NCBI GenBank assembly: GCA_039934635.1
Contig: JBDTLT010000299.1
Coordinates: 1 to 6,152 of the forward strand
Direction: 5' to 3'
Length of the DNA stretch: 6,152 nt
Source: DATLFA01 sp039934635
GTDB lineage: Bacteria; Actinomycetota; Acidimicrobiia; Acidimicrobiales; WLNW01
Shown: one piece after another, positions 1-5,473 of the stretch
How positions within the stretch are numbered: the first letter of the stretch is position 1
Layout: each line of letters starts with the position of its first letter
Translations under genes and position numbers: made by a program
Notes under the pieces: model-generated
The model's database searches: none
Seen by the model: only the letters and a program-made list of their open reading frames with translations
Told to the model about the DNA's origin: nothing

Positions 1-1
1 G

Positions 2-964
2 CTCGCGAACATGAGTGCGTACGCGAACCGTCCCCTGAATTGGAACGTGTTGACCGTCGACGCCGCGAGCGCCGGCTTGATCGAACGCCAATTGCAGCCG
101 TCGCGGCTCGCACGGAGCAACGGCGGTCGCGTCGTGGCGCTCACCATGCCGGTGACAGCAGAGATGAACATGAGCTTCGCGACGTTCTGCTCGCTCTGGC
201 TGATTCCCGGCTGGCGCGAAGTGCTCACGTTGCCGCTCGCCGAAAAGGCACGGGCGCTGCGTGATCCGCAGGTTCGCGCCCGATTGTTCGCGAACGCGCA
301 GGGCACGCCGTTCGAACATCGCGTCAACTTCGCCAGCTACGTCATCGGCACCACAGCGGCGGCAGAGAACCAGCCACTCGAAGGCCGGCTCGTGGCGGAC
401 ATCGCGCGCGAGCGCGGCATCGACCCCTTCGCCGCGATCGTCGACATCGTCATCGCCGACAACTTCACCACGGTGCTCTGGCCGCTGCCCATGTCCGATA
501 CCGACGCCGACTGGGCCGTGCGCCGCGATCTTTGGAGCAACGAAGATGTGTTGCTCGGCGGCTCTGACGCCGGCGCACATCTCGATCGCATGCTGGGTTC
601 TCCCTACCCGACGCGGTTCCTCGCAGATTCGCTTCGCGGCCGCAAGTTGGTGTCGCTCGAGCGCGCGGTGCAGCTGATGACCGACATACCGGCGCGTCTT
701 TTCGGCCTGCGCGATCGCGGGCGTCTCGCTGCCGGCGCGTTCGCCGACCTCGTGGTGTTCGATCCCGATACCGTCGGCAGCGAGCCCGCTCGGCGCGTGA
801 GCGACCTGCCGGGCAACAGTCTGCGGCTGACTTCTGGGTCGACTGGTATCGAGCACGTGCTCGTGAATGGTGTCGAGGCCATCGCGCAGGGGCAATCAAC
901 AGGAGCACTTGCGGGAACACTGCTGCGCTCGGGCCGCGATACCGACACCGTCGCGACGCACTAA
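2..964 (+). CDS. N-acyl-D-amino-acid deacylase-type amidohydrolase (Amidohydro_3), C-terminal part only
   Basis: The reading frame is open to the left edge and ends at TAA 962-964, so about 320 residues are visible of a family usually around 550 residues long. The ATG at 11 is internal, because the codons before it are open and the homology-like sequence is continuous. The visible part starts within the TIM barrel. LPGWREVL-like text (LIPGWREVLTLPLAEKARAL, about bases 200-260) is typical of the family. The conserved GGSDAGAHLD motif contains the barrel-end catalytic/metal Asp, codon 566-568. The C-terminal LFGLRDRGRLAAGAFADLVVFDP (bases about 698-766) is the hallmark beta-sandwich re-entry of amidohydrolases. 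The N-terminal HxH metal motif lies outside the window. Family members hydrolyse N-acyl-D-amino acids, but many actinobacterial homologues are of unknown substrate, so only the fold and hydrolase class are firm. It is the first visible gene of a plus-strand set, 18 bases before the next gene. It acts presumably in the cytosol; no signal is visible because the N-terminus is missing. Confidence 0.88.
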   Translation, partial: LANMSAYANRPLNWNVLTVDAASAGLIERQLQPSRLARSNGGRVVALTMPVTAEMNMSFATFCSLWLIPGWREVLTLPLAEKARALRDPQVRARLFANAQGTPFEHRVNFASYVIGTTAAAENQPLEGRLVADIARERGIDPFAAIVDIVIADNFTTVLWPLPMSDTDADWAVRRDLWSNEDVLLGGSDAGAHLDRMLGSPYPTRFLADSLRGRKLVSLERAVQLMTDIPARLFGLRDRGRLAAGAFADLVVFDPDTVGSEPARRVSDLPGNSLRLTSGSTGIEHVLVNGVEAIAQGQSTGALAGTLLRSGRDTDTVATH

Positions 965-972
965 CGAACAAC

Positions 973-979
973 GAGGAGA
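973..979 (+). promoter_or_regulatory. Ribosome binding site for the second amidohydrolase
   Basis: GAGGAGA is a strong Shine-Dalgarno sequence ending 3 bases before the ATG at 983, with its AGGAG core about 5 bases from the start. It lies in the 18-base gap after the preceding stop and supports ATG 983 as the true start. Confidence 0.8.
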
Positions 980-982
980 ACC

Positions 983-2191
983 ATGCAAGACGTGCCGCGA
1001 ATCATCTCTGTCGACGACCACGTCGTCGAGCCCCCTGACCTCTGGACGTCGCGTCTGCCCGCCCGTTTTCAAGACCGATGGCCGCGCGTCGTGCGCAAGA
1101 AGCTGGTACACAGCGGGGACGACGGTCGAGTGGGTTGGTTGGAATCCGACGACGGCCACTGGGCCGACGTCTGGCACTACGACGACGTCAAGTCGCCGCT
1201 CATGACACCGCACGCGGCCGTCGATTTCGACGAACTCGCGTTCGCCGTCACCAACTACGACGCGATCCGGCCGGGCACCTGGAAGCAGCGCGAGCGCCTG
1301 GCCGATATGGATGCGAACCATGTCGACGCGGCGATCTGCTTCCCGAACACATTGCCCCGCTTCTGCGGGCAGACGTTCTACGAACGCCAGGACAAAGAGC
1401 TCGCACTGTTGTGCGTGCAGGCATACAACGACTGGATGATCGACGAGTGGTCGGCCGGCGACGGGCGAGGTCGACTCATACCGCTCACCATCGTGCCGCT
1501 GTGGGACCCGCATCTCGCCGCCGCCGAGGTGCGGCGATGTGCCGCCAAGGGAAGCTTCGCGGTGACGTTCCCCGAAAATCCGCACCCGCTGGGCCTGCCG
1601 TCGATCCACGACAAGAACCACCACTGGGATCCGTTCTTCACCGCCTGCGAGGAGACAGCGACGGTGGTGTGCATGCACATCGGCTCGTCGTCGAAAGTAC
1701 CGACCACCGCGCCCGACGCGCCGTACATCATCAGCTCGACGCTCACGTTCCAGAATGCCATGGGCTCACTGTGCGACTACCTCTTCTCCGGCACGCTCGT
1801 TCGCTTTCCGAAGCTGACGATCGCGTACAGCGAGGGCCAGGTCGGTTGGATGCCCTACGTGTTGGAACGAGCCGACAAGTTGTGGCTCGAGCGCAGCAAC
1901 AACAGCTTCGGTACGTGGCTGCCCGAACCACCGACGACCTACATCCCCGGTCGTGTCTACGGTTGCATCTTCGACGATGCCACCGGCCTGCGAAACCGGG
2001 ACGTCATCGGCATGAACCAGATCTGTTTCGAGACCGACTATCCGCACGCCGACACGACGTTCCCCGAGTCGAAGGCCGTGCTCACCAAGATTTGCGAGCA
2101 GGCCGGCCTCGATGACGACGAGATTTACAAGCTCGTGCGGGGCAACGCCATCACCGCGTTCGGTCTCGAGCGCTTCGGCATCACGGAATAG
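983..2191 (+). CDS. Metal-dependent amidohydrolase, Amidohydro_2 (ACMSD-like TIM-barrel) family
   Basis: This is a complete 402-residue protein, a normal length for this group. It opens with IISVDDHVVEPPDLW. D11-D12-H13 and E16 form the strand-1 DxHxxEP motif, which in this actinobacterial subset replaces the HxH metal motif. MHIGSSS carries H232, a probable metal ligand of a middle strand. CFETDYPHADTTFP near the C-terminus carries D352 and H355, matching the (S/T)DYPH strand-8 motif that supplies the catalytic Asp. The region of about residues 133-153 (ERQDKEL through YNDWMIDEW) is also characteristic of the subgroup. Characterised relatives include aminocarboxymuconate-semialdehyde decarboxylase and other non-oxidative decarboxylases or C-C/C-N hydrolases, so the chemistry may be decarboxylation or hydrolysis; the substrate is not deducible. 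It has no signal peptide or membrane segment, so it is likely cytosolic. ATG 983 is supported by a good ribosome binding site. It probably shares a transcript with the genes on either side (gaps of 18 and 12 bases). Confidence 0.92.
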   Translation: MQDVPRIISVDDHVVEPPDLWTSRLPARFQDRWPRVVRKKLVHSGDDGRVGWLESDDGHWADVWHYDDVKSPLMTPHAAVDFDELAFAVTNYDAIRPGTWKQRERLADMDANHVDAAICFPNTLPRFCGQTFYERQDKELALLCVQAYNDWMIDEWSAGDGRGRLIPLTIVPLWDPHLAAAEVRRCAAKGSFAVTFPENPHPLGLPSIHDKNHHWDPFFTACEETATVVCMHIGSSSKVPTTAPDAPYIISSTLTFQNAMGSLCDYLFSGTLVRFPKLTIAYSEGQVGWMPYVLERADKLWLERSNNSFGTWLPEPPTTYIPGRVYGCIFDDATGLRNRDVIGMNQICFETDYPHADTTFPESKAVLTKICEQAGLDDDEIYKLVRGNAITAFGLERFGITE

Positions 2192-2203
2192 GCGGCTGCA
2201 TTC

Positions 2204-3094
2204 ATGAAGTTCGGACTTCCCATGTTGGGCGTGAGCCCGCGGCATTACCCGGCGATCGCGCAAGTTGCGGAAGCAAGCGGGTTCGAGTCGATCTGGATGC
2301 CCGAGCATCTCGTGCTCCCCGCGGAGATGCCACCGACCTACCCCTATTCCGAGACGGGGTTTTCGGTGATGTCGCCCGACACGCCGATGTACGACCCTTG
2401 GGTCGTGCTCGCGTCCGTAGCCAGCGTGACGACCACCATCCGGCTGGCCACCAACATCTACGTGTTGACGCTGCGCCATCCGTTCATGACCGCGCGGTCG
2501 GTGGTGACGCTCGACCGCATCTCCAACGGTCGCGTCACCCTCGGTGCAGGCGTCGGGTGGCTCGAGGAGGAGTTCACGTACACCGGCCTCAGTTTCGCCG
2601 ACCGCGGCCGGCGCATGGACGAGATGGTGCCACTACTGCGCCGGCTGTGGACCGAAGACGTGATCGAACATCATGGCGAGTTCTTCGACTTCGGCCCAGT
2701 GAAGTTCCAACCGAAGAGCCTGCAAAAACCCTGCATCCCGATCGAACTCGGCGGGCACAGCGCGCCTGCACTGCGTCGAGCGGGCCGGCTCGGCGATGGG
2801 TGGGTAGAAGTCGGGTCGAAGACCTTCGACACGTTCCAGCAACGCTACGACACCGTGATGCAGGCGCGTCGCGACGCCGGCCGCACCGACGAGCCCTTCG
2901 AGGTGACGTCGCATCTCGGCGTCGATCTCGAGTCGATCCAACGCTGCGCAGAGATCGGTGCCACGCGGGTGGTGCTCGGCCCCCGAAGTGACCCGGCTAT
3001 GCGCACCCGCGACCAGACGCGCCTACTCCCCGAAGACTTCACCGAATGGTGCAAGCGCTTCGGCGACGAAGTCATCGCCAAAGTGAACGGCTGA
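2204..3094 (+). CDS. LLM-class flavin oxidoreductase, probably F420-dependent
   Basis: This is a complete 296-residue protein of the luciferase-like monooxygenase fold, whose members in actinomycetes mostly use coenzyme F420. The N-terminus MKFGLPMLG is the usual first strand of the family. WMPEHLVLP (31-39) follows strand 2. LATNIYVLTLRHP (81-93) and TLDRISNGRVTLGAGVGWL (102-120), then EEEF, form the standard core signature. ELGGHSAPALRRAGRLGDGW (181-200) matches the GGxSxxALRRAxxxGDGW motif associated with cofactor phosphate binding in F420 members. The length is typical for the roughly 300-residue subgroup. The start is ATG 2204, 12 bases after the previous stop. The ribosome site is weak (GGCGG at 2191-2195 at best), so translational coupling to the upstream amidohydrolase is plausible. 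The likely role is two-electron reduction/oxidation or oxygenation of a pathway intermediate in the cytosol. F420 rather than FMN as cofactor is an inference from family membership. It is the last gene of the plus-strand unit. Confidence 0.93.
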   Translation: MKFGLPMLGVSPRHYPAIAQVAEASGFESIWMPEHLVLPAEMPPTYPYSETGFSVMSPDTPMYDPWVVLASVASVTTTIRLATNIYVLTLRHPFMTARSVVTLDRISNGRVTLGAGVGWLEEEFTYTGLSFADRGRRMDEMVPLLRRLWTEDVIEHHGEFFDFGPVKFQPKSLQKPCIPIELGGHSAPALRRAGRLGDGWVEVGSKTFDTFQQRYDTVMQARRDAGRTDEPFEVTSHLGVDLESIQRCAEIGATRVVLGPRSDPAMRTRDQTRLLPEDFTEWCKRFGDEVIAKVNG

Positions 3095-3100
3095 TTCGAC

Positions 3101-3140
3101 GGTTCAGTTGTGACGAACCTCGCGGAAGGGCTTTCCGCGA
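3101..3140. terminator. Tandem inverted repeats at the convergent operon junction, possible bidirectional terminator
   Basis: Two inverted repeats abut. GGTTC (3101-3105) pairs with GAACC (3115-3119) around a 9-base loop. TCGCGGAA (3120-3127) pairs with TTCCGCGA (3133-3140) around a 5-base loop, giving a perfect 8-bp stem. They begin 6 bases after the plus-strand stop and overlap the last codons and stop of the minus-strand ACAD. There is no T-run on either strand, so they would have to act as a U-tail-less terminator, as has been proposed for actinomycetes, or as an RNA 3' end stabiliser. The second stem could also be coincidence in GC-rich coding sequence. Confidence 0.35.
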
Positions 3141-4333
3141 TCGGCCGCGAGTTCGCGCGGCATCCCGTAGACGCGCTCGCTGATCAGGTTGCGTTGCATC
3201 TCGCTGCTGCCGCCACCGAGTGATCCCATCTGCCGCATCAGAAACGCGACACCCTGTTCGCCCGCGAAGTCGTCGTCGCCCGCGCTCGCGGCCGCCGCGC
3301 CGGCGATGGCGAGGCCGATGTCGGCAATGCGCTCGCGGTTCGTGGCGGCGCTGAGTCGCGTCAGCGAACCGGCATCGGGAGGAAGTCGTCGTGATTCGAC
3401 GGCGGCACCGACGCGGGCGATGAGGCTGCGTTGTACGGCCTCGTTGGCCCACACCTCACCGATCATCTCGCGCACACGCGGATCGTCGGTGCGCCCGGTA
3501 GCGCGCGCCAACCGGATGAGGCCCTGCACCGGGTCCACGCTGCTACGCGAACTGATGCCGCTCTGGTACGGCGACGAGCCGGCCATAGCCGAGCGCTCGT
3601 AACCGAGCAGTTCGCGCGCGACCGTCCAACCGCCGTCGACCTCACCGAGTACGTCGCGCACCGGGATTGCAAGGTCGGAAAAGTACTCCTGGCAGAACTC
3701 GTGGCTCTCGTTCGACATACGAATGCGATTCACCTCGACGCCGGGTTGGTGAATCGCCATCAGGAACATCGTCAGGCCGTCGTGTTTGGGTACGTCCCAA
3801 TTCGTACGGGCGAGACACAGCGCGTGGTCGGCTCGGTGTGCGCCACTGCTCCACACCTTTGAGCCGTTGAGCACGAACGTCTCGCCGTCTCGTTCTGCTC
3901 TGGTCACGAGCCCCGCGAGGTCGGACCCGCCCGATGGCTCCGAGAGGAACTGCACCCATAGTTCGTCGCCGCGGAGAATCGCCGGAAGGTGACGTTGGCG
4001 TTGTTCTTCGGTGCCGAATTCGAGGATCGTCGGCGCGATGATCGTGAACGTCGGGATGTTGAACACGATGGGCATCTCATACGGCCCGGTTTCGTCGTTG
4101 AATGCGAGTTGATGCTCGTAGGAGAGACCTTGGCCACCGTATTCGACAGGAAAGCACAGACCGGCATAGCCGCCATCGAACAATCGCCGTTGCAACTCGC
4201 GGGCCCGCACACCGTCGCCGCCCATCTGCTCTTCGACGTACCGATCGTGCGGCGCGCGCGGCATGTTCGCCGCGAGCCATGCCCGCGTCTGGTCGCGGAA
4301 AACGTCGACGTCTTGGTCGTGCGGCGCCGCCAT
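3104..4333 (-). CDS. Acyl-CoA dehydrogenase, catalytic (alpha-type) subunit of a probable heteromeric enzyme
   Basis: This is a complete 409-residue flavoprotein of the ACAD family, oxidising an acyl-CoA to the 2,3-enoyl-CoA. ATG 4331-4333 is preceded by AGGAAG at 4340-4345. FPVEYGGQGL (61-70) lies in the N-terminal helical domain. SEPSGGSD (131-138) and NGSKVWSSGAH (156-166) are the middle beta-domain motifs that bind flavin and acyl-CoA. ELLGYERSAMAG places E246 at the catalytic-Glu position of isovaleryl-CoA dehydrogenase. The other classical position, near the C-terminus (Glu376 in medium-chain ACAD), is Gly374 within GGGSSEMQRN (373-382). The usual RxxFGxxIGxFQ flavin-contact motif is missing; its place is taken by GRTDDPRVREMIGE. 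Having the Glu but not the RxxFG motif suggests it needs a partner, most likely the 373-aa ACAD encoded one base upstream. FadE26-like sterol-side-chain ACAD subunits are the closest analogues I can name, but the substrate is not known. It is the last gene of the minus-strand unit. Confidence 0.93.
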   Translation of the reverse strand: MAAPHDQDVDVFRDQTRAWLAANMPRAPHDRYVEEQMGGDGVRARELQRRLFDGGYAGLCFPVEYGGQGLSYEHQLAFNDETGPYEMPIVFNIPTFTIIAPTILEFGTEEQRQRHLPAILRGDELWVQFLSEPSGGSDLAGLVTRAERDGETFVLNGSKVWSSGAHRADHALCLARTNWDVPKHDGLTMFLMAIHQPGVEVNRIRMSNESHEFCQEYFSDLAIPVRDVLGEVDGGWTVARELLGYERSAMAGSSPYQSGISSRSSVDPVQGLIRLARATGRTDDPRVREMIGEVWANEAVQRSLIARVGAAVESRRLPPDAGSLTRLSAATNRERIADIGLAIAGAAAASAGDDDFAGEQGVAFLMRQMGSLGGGSSEMQRNLISERVYGMPRELAADRGKPFREVRHN

Positions 4334-4334
4334 G

Positions 4335-5456
4335 TCAGTCTTCCTGTTCGAGATGGTTCATCATCGCCCGACGGTGTGCTCGGGGCGATCCGAGAAAGTC
4401 ATGCAACGTACGCGACATTTGCGAGAACAACGAGAGGCCGAACTTCGGATCGCTCCCGATGCCCGCATGCACTTCGTGGGCGGCGTTCGCCGCTTCGTAG
4501 TACCCATCGGTGGCGAGCGCCTTGGCGAGGTGCACGCTGACCCCCGCCGGCCTACCGGCATCGAGCCGCCACAACGCTTCGTAGGTTGTCCAGCGCGCGG
4601 TGTCGCAGGCATTGAGCAACCGCACGATGTGGTCCTGCACGCGTTGGAATCGGCCGATCGGTTGACCGAACTGCACCCGCTCGTTCGAATAGCGGATGCT
4701 CCGTTCGAGCAATTCGCGGCAACCACCGACTTGATAGGCCGCGGTCAGCGCGAGTGCCGGGTAGATGGACGCGCTGTCGATATGCCATTCGGGCAACTCG
4801 ATGACGTCGGCCGGCGCGATCGTGCAGCCGTCGAACTCGACGACGTCGTTCCACGCGAGGAACCCATGCAAACGGCGCGTGCGCACACCATCGGCGTCGC
4901 TCCGTACCACCGCCAGACGATGGGCGCCGTCGTCGGCGCGCCCGATCGCCACGAGCAGATGCGTCGCCGTGCCCGCACTGGGAACGAACGGTACGGAACC
5001 GCGCAACACCAACTGCGGACCGGCCACCTCGGCCGTAACCGAGGCCGGCACCACATCATCACCGGCGGCCCCGCGCAGACGCAGCAACGGCACGACCACC
5101 GCCGCACCCGACGCGATGCCTTCGAACAATGACGAACGAGCGTCGCTGGGTCGCGCCGCGCGCAGCATGCCTGCGGCGACGACGCTCGACATGAGCCACG
5201 GCCCGGGCACCGGCCCGCGCCCGAGCTCTTCGGCCACCATCGCGGTTTCGAGATACGTCGCACCGCCACCCCCGAACGCTTCGGGGACCAACATGGCGAG
5301 CCAGCCGGCATCGGCCATCTTCGCGTGCCAGTCGGGTCGCGAAGGCGAGTCGCCCTCGGAGATCTCGACGAGTGCCTCGCGGGTCGCGTCGCGATCGACG
5401 AAACGCCGCACGGCGCCGGCAATGAGGTCCTCTGATTCGCTGAGTGCAAGATCCAC
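4335..5456 (-). CDS. Acyl-CoA dehydrogenase, probable non-catalytic (beta-type) subunit
   Basis: This is a complete 373-residue ACAD-fold protein starting MDLALSESEDL, the typical N-terminus, from a GTG at 5454-5456. LVPEAFGGGGATYLE (56-70) is the N-domain motif. The middle domain (about 115-225) keeps the beta-barrel pattern but lacks any SEPxxGSD motif. ERVQFGQPIGRFQ (259-271) is a well-kept flavin-contact signature, with R260 and F263 matching residues that in homomeric ACADs reach the FAD of the neighbouring subunit. HAGIGS (330-335) corresponds to the HGG region. By alignment, both possible catalytic-Glu positions are lost: A234 at the isovaleryl-CoA-dehydrogenase position and L355 at the medium-chain position. 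It is therefore best read as the structural partner of the 409-aa ACAD, whose ATG follows this gene's TGA after one base (TGA-C-ATG, translational coupling). Size and features resemble the FadE27 type. Alternative: a divergent enzyme using another base. Confidence 0.9.
   Translation of the reverse strand: MDLALSESEDLIAGAVRRFVDRDATREALVEISEGDSPSRPDWHAKMADAGWLAMLVPEAFGGGGATYLETAMVAEELGRGPVPGPWLMSSVVAAGMLRAARPSDARSSLFEGIASGAAVVVPLLRLRGAAGDDVVPASVTAEVAGPQLVLRGSVPFVPSAGTATHLLVAIGRADDGAHRLAVVRSDADGVRTRRLHGFLAWNDVVEFDGCTIAPADVIELPEWHIDSASIYPALALTAAYQVGGCRELLERSIRYSNERVQFGQPIGRFQRVQDHIVRLLNACDTARWTTYEALWRLDAGRPAGVSVHLAKALATDGYYEAANAAHEVHAGIGSDPKFGLSLFSQMSRTLHDFLGSPRAHRRAMMNHLEQED
4340..4345 (-). promoter_or_regulatory. 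Ribosome binding site of the 409-aa ACAD, inside the upstream gene
   Basis: AGGAAG on the minus strand lies 6 bases before the ATG at 4333, within the last codons of the 373-aa ACAD gene. It fixes the start and, with the 1-base gap, suggests coupled translation of the two subunits in equal amounts. Confidence 0.7.
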
Positions 5457-5468
5457 TGGTGTCGACAG

Positions 5469-5473
5469 CCTCT
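5469..5473 (-). promoter_or_regulatory. Probable ribosome binding site of the 373-aa ACAD, overlapping the preceding stop codon
   Basis: On the minus strand TAGAGG combines the upstream ACAD's TAG stop (5472-5474) with an AGAGG Shine-Dalgarno-like core. It is 12 bases before the GTG start at 5456, longer than ideal, so initiation may be modest or coupled to termination upstream. Confidence 0.45.

Noticed and set aside
11..13. ATG at 11 as the start of the first amidohydrolase
   Set aside because: The frame is open upstream to the edge, and the visible part lacks the N-terminal half and HxH motif of the family, so this Met is internal.
896..1678. Minus-strand open frame (260 codons) across the first and second plus-strand genes
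   Set aside because: It is antisense to two well-supported genes, with no domain-like sequence and no convincing ribosome site noted.
1078..2115. Open frame of 345 codons in another plus-strand frame inside the Amidohydro_2 gene
   Set aside because: The composition is Arg-rich without hydrophobic core patterns, and it overlaps a gene with clear family motifs.
1766..2479. Minus-strand open frame (237 codons) across the Amidohydro_2/LLM junction
   Set aside because: It is a shadow of two clear plus-strand genes, with low-complexity Arg/Gly/Val/His composition.
4263..5132. Long open frame on the plus strand (289 codons) opposite the ACAD genes
   Set aside because: It lies antisense to the 373-aa ACAD and the end of the 409-aa ACAD. 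Its product is rich in Arg, His and Gly with no recognisable domain. Such mirror frames are expected in GC-rich coding DNA.
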